A stretch of DNA of 64,000 bases from the NCBI GenBank assembly GCA_025356335.1, contig JANXUF010000033.1, positions 62,001 to 126,000 on the forward strand. The letters are read 5' to 3'. The position numbers were made by a program, and so were the translations under genes. Positions 49,205 to 59,160 of this stretch are shown piece by piece. The notes beneath the pieces were generated by a model that was not told the origin of the DNA, did not search any database, and saw only the letters and a list, made by a program, of their open reading frames with translations. Position 1 is the first letter of the stretch, and each line of letters opens with the position of its first letter. Origin of the DNA: Actinomycetes bacterium. GTDB taxonomy: Bacteria; Actinomycetota; Acidimicrobiia; Acidimicrobiales; Ilumatobacteraceae.

Positions 49205-50560
49205 ATGAGGTTGAAGAAGGCGTCGGTGCGGACGCGCATCGCCGTCGCCGCGACGCTCGCCGTCGGTGTCGTACTCATCGCCGCCGGGTTCGTGCTGATT
49301 TCTGTCGTCCGGTCGTCGCTCGAACGACCGATCGCCGGCGAGGCCAAGGTGCGGGCCGCCGATGTGGTGACGCTGTCCAGCAGCAGCGGCGTCCTGCCTT
49401 CGACGATCCCGCCGCTGCCGGCACCATGGCCGACGCTGGTCCAGGTCGTCGACTCGCGCGGCGACGTCATCGCTGCGAGCCGAGAGCTCGAGGGTGAACC
49501 GCCGCTACTCGTGCCGACGTCGTCGAGGCGGGAGCCGACAGGCAGCACCTACATCGTCTTCAAGGAGCATCGCCAGCACTGGCAGTTGAACGCCGTCACG
49601 GCGAACGTCGAGGGCGCCGACGTGACGGTCGTCGTCGCCACCTCGCTCGCCCAGGCCGAGCGCAGCACACGCCTGGTCGAAATCGCCCTGGCGATCGGGA
49701 TTCCCGTTCTCCTGCTGCTCGTGGCGACGCTCGGCTGGATCCTCGTCGGCCGCGCCCTTCGCCCGGTCGAGGATCTGCGCCGCGAGGTCGCCGGCTACGA
49801 CCGCTCGACCGGCGGACGGCGCGTGCCAGAGCCGCCGACGGATGACGAGATCGCCAGGCTCGCCAGGACGTTGAACGCGCTCCTCGATCGCCTCGACGAG
49901 GCCAACGGACGCCAGCGTCGGTTCATCGCCGACGCCTCGCACGAACTGCGCAGCCCTGTCGCCAACATACGCGCTGCAATGGAAATCGCGCTCGCCCATC
50001 CGGACAGCACGCCGTGGCTCGAGGTCGCCGCTGACGTGCTCGATCAGAACGCTCGTATGGGCCGACTGGTCGACGACCTGTTGCTGCTCGGCCGCGCAGA
50101 GGCAGACCCGACGACACGCCGCAACGAACAGGTCGAACTGCACGCGATCATCGACGCAGCCATCGCCAGCCAGGTCGACATGCGAGTCCCCGTCCGTTCG
50201 CATGCAGCTACTGCTGTCTACGTCACCGGTGACGCCGGGCAACTCGAACGGGTCGTGGAGAATCTCGTCGCCAACGCCCAACGCCACGCAGCGACGGCCG
50301 TCGACGTCTCCGTGTCGCGTCACGGCCGTTGGGCGGTCATCGACGTCACCGACGACGGCCCAGGGGTGGCGGCAGCCGATCGCGAGCGGGTGTTCCAACG
50401 ATTCGTCCGCCTCGACTCCGACCGCTCTCCTCGTGGCGGCGGAACGGGCCTCGGCCTGGCGATCGTTGCCGAGGTCGTTGCAGCCCACGGCGGCACGGTG
50501 TCGGTCACCGATGCCCACCCGGGGGCCGTTTTCACCGTTCGGCTGCCCGTCGCCTCCTGA
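49205..50560 (+). CDS. Sensor histidine kinase (HAMP + HisKA + HATPase)
   Basis: FIADASHELRSPVANIRAAMEIA; VTDDGPGVA; GGGTGLGLAIVAEVVAAHGG. Confidence 0.95.
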   Translation: MRLKKASVRTRIAVAATLAVGVVLIAAGFVLISVVRSSLERPIAGEAKVRAADVVTLSSSSGVLPSTIPPLPAPWPTLVQVVDSRGDVIAASRELEGEPPLLVPTSSRREPTGSTYIVFKEHRQHWQLNAVTANVEGADVTVVVATSLAQAERSTRLVEIALAIGIPVLLLLVATLGWILVGRALRPVEDLRREVAGYDRSTGGRRVPEPPTDDEIARLARTLNALLDRLDEANGRQRRFIADASHELRSPVANIRAAMEIALAHPDSTPWLEVAADVLDQNARMGRLVDDLLLLGRAEADPTTRRNEQVELHAIIDAAIASQVDMRVPVRSHAATAVYVTGDAGQLERVVENLVANAQRHAATAVDVSVSRHGRWAVIDVTDDGPGVAAADRERVFQRFVRLDSDRSPRGGGTGLGLAIVAEVVAAHGGTVSVTDAHPGAVFTVRLPVAS

Positions 50561-50742
50561 CTCGCCGAACACTCCCCGAGCAGCGGCAAGCAAGGAGTCC
50601 GCTGAGTACCGTGCGCTCATACGTCAGGTGGTACCAGCGGATTTGGTCTCGATGGCCACCGGTACACGGCGACGACGTCGGCTGGAGCCAGGGTCAGCAC
50701 TCATGCTGCCCCCCATTCCCCCGCGGGCCGTGCTTTGCACCG

Positions 50743-50917
50743 CCGAGTACGCCCGGCCCAAGCGAGTACGTGCGGGTCGCGCGAGTACGTGCGGCCCAAG
50801 CGAGTACGTGCGGGTCGAGCGAGTACGTGCGGGTCGCTGAGCGAACCAGACGTACTCCCGTGGACCGCCGGTACTCGGCGGTGGACCGCCGGTACTCGGC
50901 GGTGGACGTGGCGAGTC
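50743..50917. repeat. Mixed-orientation tandem array around a CGAGTAC core
   Basis: Four 19-bp units GCGAGTACGTGCGG(GTCGC/CCCAA/GTCGA/GTCGC), one diverged leading unit, then two 21-bp units ACCGCCGGTACTCGGCGGTGG carrying the inverted core. Confidence 0.95.
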
Positions 50918-50974
50918 AAGCGGGGAGCGGGACTCTCAGGATCCTCTTAGTGCCGGTGCAATACAGTCAGGCGC

Positions 50975-52198
50975 ATGACACGCCGCTCCCGCCGACGCAT
51001 GCGTTGGCTTGTTCCCGTTGCCGCAATCGCCGGAACCACCCTCGTCGCCAGTCTTCCCCATGTCTTGCCGGTCGGTGCAGATCCGGTTCCCGTACTGCCG
51101 ACGCTGACCCCCGGCCAACTGCTCAGCAAGGTCAAGAATGCCAACGTCACCACGCTGACCGGCGACATCAGGTTGAGCACGAATCTCGGTCTCCCCGATC
51201 TCAGCTCACTCGGCGGCGGTGGCGGCAGCGCTACATTCCTCGACCTATTGTCCGGCACGCACGTCGCCCACCTCTGGATCGACGGAACCGAACACGCACG
51301 GCTGGCCCTCGATTCGCCAGGTGCGGAGAACGACTGGATCCGCAACGGCACCGACCTGTGGTCCTGGGACAGCGCAACCCAAGCAGTCCAGCACGCGACG
51401 CTCTCCGAAAAGGCGCCCGCCGGCTCGACGGATTCCAGCGAGGGTGGTGCGGTCGCAGGGCTCGGCTCGATGGATCCCGTCGCCGCTGCGGATGCACTCG
51501 TCGCTGCGATCGATCCAACGACGTCGGTCACCGTCACCACACCCGGCTACGTCGCCGGGCGCCCTGTCTACGAACTCGTCGTCTCACCGAAGTCCGTTGA
51601 TTCGACGATCGCCGACGGAGTCATCTCCATCGACGCTGCGACCGGGATCCCACTCGGCGTGCGCGTCGAGGCCAAGGGTGCAAGCTCACCGGCGATCAGC
51701 ATCGCCTTCACCGACGTGTCCTTCGACAAGCCGGCTGCGTCGACATTCGATTTCACCGTTCCACCAGGTGCCCACCTGACCGAGGTCACGAACGCTTCGC
51801 AGTTGTTGCCGCTCGGCAGCTTGCACACACGTGGTCCCCGTGGCGACCGAGCGCCGCTCGTGCCGGCGACCACTACTGCGACGCCGTCCGATGGTACGAG
51901 TGGCACGTCAGCATCGGTGTCGGTCGACGACAACGGCGTCCCGGCCACCGGAGGCGCAAACCCGCCGAGCGTCAAAACCATCGGCAACGACTGGACGTCG
52001 GTGGCGATCATCTCCAATCTGCGCCTCGGCCGCCAGTTCCAACAACTGTTCTCGAACTCGCCGTCGATCACCGTCGGTTCGACGACAGGACACCTCGTGT
52101 CGACATCGTTGATCAACGTGTTGATCCTCGACGACGGACGAATCGTCGTCGGTGCCGTGACTCCCGCTGTGCTGGAGTCAGCAGCCGCTGCAGCATGA
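50975..52198 (+). CDS. LolA-like / outer-membrane-lipoprotein-carrier-type secreted protein
   Basis: Signal peptide, LTPGQLLSKVKNANVTTLTGDIRLSTNLGLPDLSSL, DLWSWDSATQ, PVYELVVSPKS. Confidence 0.65.
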   Translation: MTRRSRRRMRWLVPVAAIAGTTLVASLPHVLPVGADPVPVLPTLTPGQLLSKVKNANVTTLTGDIRLSTNLGLPDLSSLGGGGGSATFLDLLSGTHVAHLWIDGTEHARLALDSPGAENDWIRNGTDLWSWDSATQAVQHATLSEKAPAGSTDSSEGGAVAGLGSMDPVAAADALVAAIDPTTSVTVTTPGYVAGRPVYELVVSPKSVDSTIADGVISIDAATGIPLGVRVEAKGASSPAISIAFTDVSFDKPAASTFDFTVPPGAHLTEVTNASQLLPLGSLHTRGPRGDRAPLVPATTTATPSDGTSGTSASVSVDDNGVPATGGANPPSVKTIGNDWTSVAIISNLRLGRQFQQLFSNSPSITVGSTTGHLVSTSLINVLILDDGRIVVGAVTPAVLESAAAAA

Positions 52199-53169
52199 CC
52201 ACGCTGCTGACCAGGCCGTCCGAATCCCCCACCGCTACCGGTGCCGATCAGGCGATCGAAACCTCAGGCCTGACGAAGTTCTTCGGCAAGCAGAAGGTCG
52301 TCGACGAACTGGCACTCAGCGTGCCGACCGGTTCGGTCTTCGGCTTCCTCGGTCCCAACGGCTCCGGCAAGACCACGACGATTCGTATGCTGCTCGGCCT
52401 GCTGACCCCTGATGCCGGTGACGTCCGCCTGCTCGGTCAGCCGATCCCGGCAGCATCCGACGAGGCGTTGCCGCTGATCGGTGCGCTGATCGACGGCCCC
52501 GCCTGCTATCCGTGGTTGAGCGGGCGTCAGAACCTCTGGCGATTCGATGCCAGCGGTCCCGATAGTCAGCGGTCGACTCGTAAGGCGCGCATCGAGGAGG
52601 CCCTCGGGCGGGTCGGTCTGACGGCTGCCGGCGACAAGCGGTTCAAGGCCTATTCGCTCGGGATGCGTCAGCGCCTCGGTCTGGCCAATGCGCTGCTGCG
52701 CCCGCGCCAGTTGCTGATCCTCGACGAACCGACGAACGGGATGGATCCTCAGGGCACTCGCGAGATCCGTCACCTGATCCGTGAACTCGCTGCCGACGGG
52801 ACGACCGTATTCCTGTCAAGCCACCTGCTCGCCGAGATCGAACAGGTCTGCACCCATCTGGCGGTGATGAGCGCTGGTCGTCTCGTCGCCCAGGGTTCGC
52901 TGAACGAGTTGCAGGCTGCGACCTCACCTGTACTGCGCGTCGACACGGACGACGTACAGGCTGCTGAGGCGATCCTCTTCGCCAGCGGTCTGAAGACGAC
53001 GACGGAAGCGAGCCAGATCACCGCTGTCATCGGCGACGTCCGTCCGGAAGACGTGTGCCGACGATTGGTCGAGGGTGGTGTCGGCGTGCGCCGCTTCGTC
53101 GTCGAACGACCGAGTCTCGAGGACACCTTCGTCGCACTGACCGGGGAGGGTTTCGATGTGGCGCAATGA
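52195..53169 (+). CDS. ABC transporter ATP-binding protein
   Basis: GPNGSGKTTTIRMLLGL, YSLGMRQRLGLANALLRPRQLLILDEPTNGMDP; ATGA overlap with previous gene. Confidence 0.95.
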   Translation: MTTLLTRPSESPTATGADQAIETSGLTKFFGKQKVVDELALSVPTGSVFGFLGPNGSGKTTTIRMLLGLLTPDAGDVRLLGQPIPAASDEALPLIGALIDGPACYPWLSGRQNLWRFDASGPDSQRSTRKARIEEALGRVGLTAAGDKRFKAYSLGMRQRLGLANALLRPRQLLILDEPTNGMDPQGTREIRHLIRELAADGTTVFLSSHLLAEIEQVCTHLAVMSAGRLVAQGSLNELQAATSPVLRVDTDDVQAAEAILFASGLKTTTEASQITAVIGDVRPEDVCRRLVEGGVGVRRFVVERPSLEDTFVALTGEGFDVAQ

Positions 53170-53950
53170 GCTGTCGACGCTGTTCAGGCGTCGCCGCACG
53201 CAGGCGATCCTGCTGACGCTGATGCTCGTCCCGATCGCCATCACGCTGGTCGTCCGTTTCGCGGGCGGTCCAGAAGGCGGAGATGGCCCGAGCTTCCTGT
53301 CGCAGGTCACGAACAACGGCGTCTTCGCAGTACTCGCCGGTCTCACCGTCACCCTGCCGTTCTTCCTGCCGATGGCCGTCGCCGTCGTCGCCGGCGACAC
53401 CATCTCCGGTGAGGCCGGGCTCGGCACGCTCCGCTACCTGCTGACACGACCTGCCGGACGCGGTCGGCTGTTGGCGAGCAAGGGCGCGACGGTCGTCGTG
53501 TTCTGCCTCGCAGCCACCGCCGCCGTCGCCGGCCTCGTCGCCGGCGTGATCCTCTTCCCGGTCGGACGGATCACGACGCTGTCCGGTGACTCGCTACCGC
53601 TCGTCTCCGGGATGCTGAGGATCTCGCTGGCTGCGTTCCTGATCGGCGTTTCGCTGCTCGGACTGGCAGCAATCGGCGTGTTCATCTCGACGATCACCGA
53701 CGTGCCCGTCGGGGCGATGGCCGGAACGCTCGCCGTCTTCATCCTCATCGGTGTGCTCGATGCGCTGCCACAGACGGCCGCCATCCATCCATGGCTGTTG
53801 ACGAACCACTGGCTGAGTTACAGCGACCTGCTGCGTACCCACATCCAATGGGGAGGCGTGGTGCGCAACATCGGTCTGCAGGGGGTCTACGTGCTGGTCT
53901 TCGGTGCCGCCGCCTGGGCGAGATTCACCTCCAAGGACATCCTCGCCTGA
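53156..53950 (+). CDS. ABC transporter permease (ABC-2-like)
   Basis: Hydrophobic; AGDTISGEAGLGTLRYLLTRPAGRGRLLASK. Confidence 0.88.
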   Translation: MWRNELSTLFRRRRTQAILLTLMLVPIAITLVVRFAGGPEGGDGPSFLSQVTNNGVFAVLAGLTVTLPFFLPMAVAVVAGDTISGEAGLGTLRYLLTRPAGRGRLLASKGATVVVFCLAATAAVAGLVAGVILFPVGRITTLSGDSLPLVSGMLRISLAAFLIGVSLLGLAAIGVFISTITDVPVGAMAGTLAVFILIGVLDALPQTAAIHPWLLTNHWLSYSDLLRTHIQWGGVVRNIGLQGVYVLVFGAAAWARFTSKDILA

Positions 53951-53954
53951 TCGG

Positions 53955-56900
53955 CTACGGGTGGAGGAGCCGGCCGTGGCGGTGCCGTGTCCAGCTGATC
54001 GACTGCTCGCGAACCCAATGGCGCAGTTCGAGTTCGGCTGTCGGCTGCGCCGGTGACTGGTCGAGGTCGAGGCCGAGGCGGCGCAGGCGGCGGCGGAGAT
54101 CGTCGTGGATGTCACCGAGCACCCTCACCCGATCGAGTCCGATCAGGTCTGCGACTCCATCGATCTCGAACCGGGCAGGCGTGGCGACGATCGCCTCCAC
54201 CACGGGCGTCACGTTGATCTCGACCGTCGATACGTCGATCACCTCGACACCAGCCGTACGCGCAGCACACTGCAAACGCTGGACGTCGACCGGATCAACA
54301 CCGGCACCGATCAGCAGGCCCACCCGGCGGAGGCTGCGATAGCGCAGCAGGTTGCGCTCACACGCCAGTGCCGAAGGATCCGAGTCGGCGGTGAAATATG
54401 CATTCCATGCAGCAGTGAACTCAGCGGACGTGGTGGTCACCGAGGGCTCCGTTGCCGAGAACTCGGAGACAGGTCGCGCCGCTGACGCTGCTGGCTCGGC
54501 CCTCGTCGTGCTCCAGCTGCCGAATGCCTCGACATAGAACGGGCCGCCGGCCTTCGGGCCGCAACCGACGGATGATCGCTTCCAGCCGCCGAACGGTTGG
54601 CGCTGGACGATCGCACCCGTCATGTGGCGGTTTACATAGGCGTTGCCGACGTCCACGCTGGCCAGCCAGTGCTCTGCTTCGCGCTCGTCCAGCGACTGCA
54701 GCCCACCCGTCAGGCCGTAGTCGCCACCGTTCTGGATGGCGATGGCGTCATCGAGATCGAGGGCCCTCATCACACCGAGCACCGGCCCGAAACACTCGTT
54801 CCGATGGAACCAGCTGCCGGGCTGCACACCGAGGCGTACGCCCGGCGACCAGATCGCCTGTCCGGCATCCAGGCAACGCGGCTCGACGAGCCAGTGTTCA
54901 CCGTCATCCAGTGTCGTCAATGCTCGCAGCAGCTTGTCGCCGGGAGCGGCGATGAGCGGTCCGACCATCGTCTCCGGTGCAGCGGCCTCGCCGACGCGAA
55001 GACTCGTGACCGCTTCTGCGAGACGTCGGAGGAACCGCTGATCGTCGTAGACCGGGGCTTCGAGGATCGCCAGACTGGCGGCCGAACACTTCTGGCCCGC
55101 GTGTCCGAATGCAGACCTCACGAGATCCCGGATCGCCGCATCCTCGTCCGCTGCAGCGGTGATCACCATCGCGTTCTTGCCGCTCGTCTCGGCGAGCAGC
55201 CGCATGGACGGCTTCCATTCGAGGAAACGTGCAGCGGTCTCGAAGGCGCCGGTCAACACGACCGTTGCGACATCCTCGTGCGTCATCAGCCGCTGGCCGA
55301 CCTCGTTGTCGGGGCACGAGACGAACTGCAGGACATCGGTCGGAACGCCGGCGGCCCACAACTGATTGACGAGCAGCCAGGCGACACCACGGGCCTCCGG
55401 CGCCGGCTTGAGCACGACGGCGTTGCCGGCAGCGAGGGCGGCACACACACCGCCGGTCGGGATGGCGTATGGGAAATTCCACGGCGAGGCGACGACCACG
55501 ACACCGAGCGGCGTGAACACCGTGCCGTCGTGCGACCGCTCGGCGATCGTCGACGCGCAGTGCGCGTAGTAGCGGGCGAAGTCGATCCCCTCCGACACCT
55601 CGGGATCGCCCTCGGGGATCGTCTTGGCGGTCTCGAAGGCCATCTGCGCGAGCGTTTCACCGCGAGCCGCCTCCATCGTGTCCGCGGCGTTCATCAGGAT
55701 CGAGTTGCGTTCGGCAGTCGTTGTCGACGCCCATCGACGACCGGCCGCGACGGAGACGGCGAGCAACCGATCGATCTCCTCGGCGGTGTAGATACTCGGG
55801 TAGTCGCCTGGTTGGAACGCATCGAGGGCCCGACGAATCCAGTCTCGATTCGGCGATTGGGTGAAGTCGGTATCGGCGGCATTGGAGAAGCGGCCGGCTG
55901 CGGGCACGTCGGTCCCAGCGGCGCGATGCTGCTGTCGTCGGGATGACGTGTCGATCGTCGGCTGATCGGCGACCGCCCGCTCGAAACGTCGGCGTTGATC
56001 GTCCCACTCCGGCGAACCGGGCGTCAGCGTGAACAGTGCCCGCAGGAAGTTGTCAGGCGAGGTGTTCTCGTCGAGCCGCCTCGTCAGGTAGGCGATACTC
56101 GCCGGCAGATCGTCGCTGCGGACGACGGGGGCATAGAGCAGGAGGTCTCCCGCTGCGTCGAGGACCGCACGCGACTGCGCTGGGGCCATTCCCTCGAGCA
56201 TCTCGAGGTCGATGCGATCGCCGGCCCCGAGCGACAACCCCCAGGCGACGTCGAACAAGTTGTGGCTGGCGACTCCGACCCGTACGGCTCCGGCATAGCG
56301 GTCGTCCAGCGCCGCCGTGATCAGCCGTTTGAAACTCGCGTCGACCTCTGCTTTCGAACCGTACGGTGCCTGCACCAGGCCGTGGAGTTCTGCATCGACA
56401 CGTTCCATCGCCAGGTTCGCACCCTTGACGATGCGGATCTTCAGCGTGCCACCACTGCGCTGGTGCCTGGCAAGCGCCCAGTCGCACAGCTCGACGCATG
56501 CTGCGTGCGAATCCGGCAGGTAGGCCTGCAGGACGATGCCGGCAGCGGTGACGGCGAACTCGTCCTCGTCCAGCACCCGTTGCATTGCGGCGATGGTCAG
56601 ATGGAGATCGCGGTACTCCTCCATGTCGAGGTTGAGAAATGTCGTCGGATGCGACGACGCGGCGTCCCGATACAGCATCCGCAGACGATCACAGATGCGG
56701 TCGAGAGAATGATCGAAGGCGAAGACGTCGAGGTTGGCGCAGATCGCCGAGATCTTCAGCGACACATAGTGCACGTCAGATCTGCCGATGCGCTCACGCA
56801 ACATGCCAACACGTACATCCGCTTCGGCATCGGACAGGATCGCCTCACCGAGCACGTTGACATTGAGACGGAAACCCTGCTCGGTCCGGTGTCGCAGATG

Positions 56901-57326
56901 CTCGGCGAACGCCGGATCGTCTGCTGACAGCACGACTCCGTTGGCTTCGCGCAGCAGCCTCGATCGGACCATCGGCATCACGACCCGCGGTAAGCGCGGT
57001 GCGAGGCGCGCGCCGACGGCCAGCGAGAGCCGATCGACAGCACCCATCGACGTCGGAACACCGTGTTCGGCGACCACGGACCTCAGTCGCCGTGCAGCGC
57101 GCCTGTCGTCGGTGAATCGGAGGACCTCGTCGGTCATCGCGAACGTCAGTTCGCGGAGTGAGGCGTCCCCGACGACCGTCGCCAGACGACGCTGCTGGCG
57201 GCGCTCCCGGCGAGTCATCGTCGAGAGCGACGCCTGCAACAGTGAAGCGGCCAACTGCACGGCACCGGCGCCGTCAGCGGACGATGAGACGCCGGTCGGT
57301 CGACCATTTCGCGGAGGAGTGATCAT
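53955..57326 (-). CDS. putA: Bifunctional proline dehydrogenase / L-glutamate gamma-semialdehyde dehydrogenase
   Basis: PRODH region (YLPDSHAACVELCDWALARHQRSGGTLKIRIVKGANLAME) and ALDH region (VASPWNFPYAIPTGGVCAALAAGNAVVLKPAPE; FGHAGQKCSAAS). Confidence 0.93.
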   Translation of the reverse strand: MITPPRNGRPTGVSSSADGAGAVQLAASLLQASLSTMTRRERRQQRRLATVVGDASLRELTFAMTDEVLRFTDDRRAARRLRSVVAEHGVPTSMGAVDRLSLAVGARLAPRLPRVVMPMVRSRLLREANGVVLSADDPAFAEHLRHRTEQGFRLNVNVLGEAILSDAEADVRVGMLRERIGRSDVHYVSLKISAICANLDVFAFDHSLDRICDRLRMLYRDAASSHPTTFLNLDMEEYRDLHLTIAAMQRVLDEDEFAVTAAGIVLQAYLPDSHAACVELCDWALARHQRSGGTLKIRIVKGANLAMERVDAELHGLVQAPYGSKAEVDASFKRLITAALDDRYAGAVRVGVASHNLFDVAWGLSLGAGDRIDLEMLEGMAPAQSRAVLDAAGDLLLYAPVVRSDDLPASIAYLTRRLDENTSPDNFLRALFTLTPGSPEWDDQRRRFERAVADQPTIDTSSRRQQHRAAGTDVPAAGRFSNAADTDFTQSPNRDWIRRALDAFQPGDYPSIYTAEEIDRLLAVSVAAGRRWASTTTAERNSILMNAADTMEAARGETLAQMAFETAKTIPEGDPEVSEGIDFARYYAHCASTIAERSHDGTVFTPLGVVVVASPWNFPYAIPTGGVCAALAAGNAVVLKPAPEARGVAWLLVNQLWAAGVPTDVLQFVSCPDNEVGQRLMTHEDVATVVLTGAFETAARFLEWKPSMRLLAETSGKNAMVITAAADEDAAIRDLVRSAFGHAGQKCSAASLAILEAPVYDDQRFLRRLAEAVTSLRVGEAAAPETMVGPLIAAPGDKLLRALTTLDDGEHWLVEPRCLDAGQAIWSPGVRLGVQPGSWFHRNECFGPVLGVMRALDLDDAIAIQNGGDYGLTGGLQSLDEREAEHWLASVDVGNAYVNRHMTGAIVQRQPFGGWKRSSVGCGPKAGGPFYVEAFGSWSTTRAEPAASAARPVSEFSATEPSVTTTSAEFTAAWNAYFTADSDPSALACERNLLRYRSLRRVGLLIGAGVDPVDVQRLQCAARTAGVEVIDVSTVEINVTPVVEAIVATPARFEIDGVADLIGLDRVRVLGDIHDDLRRRLRRLGLDLDQSPAQPTAELELRHWVREQSISWTRHRHGRLLHP

Positions 57327-57392
57327 GTTTCCAGTCAAGTACCGTATCGCTGTCGGGCATCGCCAACGAACGTGGCCGCCGTGCATTTTGAA

Positions 57393-58265
57393 TCACCGAA
57401 GCGTTCTGGCGAGGACGATCATCGCCGCTGCTGCCGGTGACAGGCGGCCAGGTCGATGGAGCAGGCCGAGGCGCCTCGTCAGCGTCGGCCTGACCGAACG
57501 CACCACCGCGCCGCGAGCAGCCGCTTCGTTGGCGAGTGTGGTGGGAAGCAGCGACGATCCAGCGCCGGCCAGCACCAACGGCATGATCGCTTCGCGTTGG
57601 TTGATCTCGACGACGATATTCGGTTGCGCGCCGCTGCGGGCGATCAACTGGTCGAGCAGCCGCCTCGTCGAGGTGCCGACAGGTGTGGCGATCACCGGCA
57701 TCGCCGCGAATGCCGCCGGCGTGACCGGACCGTCCGGCAGGTCAGTTCCCGGTGGGCAGACGGCGAGGACTTCCTGCCGGAACAATGCGACGCGGACCAG
57801 ACCGCCACCGCCGGTCGTCAGATCGGTAAGGCCCAGTTCGGCTTTGCCCGATGCGACCTGTCGGTCGATGTCCGCAGCGTCCTCCGGTTCACGAACCCGG
57901 ATCGTCACGCCCGGATACCTCGTCCGGAACCTGCCGACGAGACCGGCGAGTGGGTCGACCGCCAGTGTCGGCAGGGCGACGATCTCCAATTGCCCGACCT
58001 GCACACCAGACGATGCCGAGGCGGCGGCGCTCACATCCGCCATATCGCGGAGCACCCTTCTGGCGGCATCGATGACCAACTCGCCGGCTGATGTCACCTG
58101 AACCGAACGGCCGAGTCTGGCGAACAATTCGACTCCGAGTTCCGTCTCGAGGGTTCGAATCCCGTACGAAAGCGACGGCTGGGCGACATGCACGGCGGCA
58201 GCGGCACGAGTGAACCCTCCGTGATCCGCAACGGCGACGATGTATTCAAGTTGGCGCAGATCCAT
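57393..58265 (-). CDS. LysR family transcriptional regulator
   Basis: MDLRQLEYIVAVADHGGFTRAAAAVHVAQPSLSYGIRTLETELGVELFARLGR. Confidence 0.95.
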   Translation of the reverse strand: MDLRQLEYIVAVADHGGFTRAAAAVHVAQPSLSYGIRTLETELGVELFARLGRSVQVTSAGELVIDAARRVLRDMADVSAAASASSGVQVGQLEIVALPTLAVDPLAGLVGRFRTRYPGVTIRVREPEDAADIDRQVASGKAELGLTDLTTGGGGLVRVALFRQEVLAVCPPGTDLPDGPVTPAAFAAMPVIATPVGTSTRRLLDQLIARSGAQPNIVVEINQREAIMPLVLAGAGSSLLPTTLANEAAARGAVVRSVRPTLTRRLGLLHRPGRLSPAAAAMIVLARTLR

Positions 58266-58315
58266 AGACCCAGGCTATTGGTCTGATCGCATCATCCTGT
58301 GCTGGAGCCCGCCCG

Positions 58316-59107
58316 TTGGACCGGCTGCAGGGCCACAGTGGTGACGTGATCTTCTCGCTTGCTCCGCACACATTGTTCGGTGCCGCGCTGATCGGTGTGG
58401 CCATAGGATTCCTCGGCGGGCTGTTCGGCAAGGGTGGATCGGCGATCGCCACCCCACTGCTCCACGCCATCGGCATCCCGGCGATCGTCGCCGTCGCTGC
58501 GCCGCTGCCGGCAACGATCCCGTCGACGTTGACCGCCGGCTCCGTCTACCGGCGGGAGCACTTGACCGACTGGCGGGTCGTCCGTTGGAGTATCGCCTTC
58601 GGGGTCCCGGCAACGATCGCCGGGGCGTTGGCGACGGGATGGATCGATGGCGCTGTCCTGGTCAAGGTGACCGACGGCCTGCTTGTCGCTCTGGGACTGC
58701 GTTCCCTCTTGAGCCATCAGCAGGCCGAGAACGAACCGGCGATGCCTGTCCGCGACAGCGCGTGGCTGCTGACAGCTGTTGCGTTCAGCGTCGGTCTGGC
58801 TTCGGGTCTGCTCGCCAACAGTGGCGGCTTCCTGCTCGCGCCGCTGTATGTTGCGGTCCTGCGGATGCCGATCAAATCGGCGTTTGCCAATTCTTTGATG
58901 GTTTCCGCAATGCTGGCGATCCCGGGAACGATCGTGCATGCCTCGCTCGGCCATATCAACTGGGGACTCGTCGCTGTCTTGGCGTGCACATCTGTCCCAC
59001 TGTCGTTCCTCGGCGCGAAGGTTGCCCTGCGCACCGAACCCGCACGGCTCGAACGTCTCTACGGCGCGGCGATCGGCCTGCTGGGCATCACCTTCCTCGT
59101 TGCCTGA
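58316..59107 (+). CDS. TauE/SafE (TSUP) family membrane transporter
   Basis: GVAIGFLGGLFGKGGSAIATPLL...FSVGLASGLLANSGGFLLAPLYV; start uncertain. Confidence 0.9.
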   Translation: MDRLQGHSGDVIFSLAPHTLFGAALIGVAIGFLGGLFGKGGSAIATPLLHAIGIPAIVAVAAPLPATIPSTLTAGSVYRREHLTDWRVVRWSIAFGVPATIAGALATGWIDGAVLVKVTDGLLVALGLRSLLSHQQAENEPAMPVRDSAWLLTAVAFSVGLASGLLANSGGFLLAPLYVAVLRMPIKSAFANSLMVSAMLAIPGTIVHASLGHINWGLVAVLACTSVPLSFLGAKVALRTEPARLERLYGAAIGLLGITFLVA

Positions 59108-59160
59108 GGATGAGCCCGTTGCAACGGAGGGGCGACCCGCGAGGGCGTCAGAACCGGTGT

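Noticed and set aside
50743-50917. CRISPR array
   Set aside because: Units are contiguous 19- and 21-bp repeats with no unique spacers and no cas genes nearby
50735-50950. ORFs across the 50.7-kb repeat array (MHRRVRPAQASTCGS..., MTRHVHRRVPAVHRRVPAVH...)
   Set aside because: Repetitive translations follow directly from the DNA repeats; no domain signal
58151-58163. tRNA T-arm-like GGGTTCGAATCCC
   Set aside because: Lies in the LysR HTH coding region (YGIRTLETELG); no acceptor or anticodon stem around it
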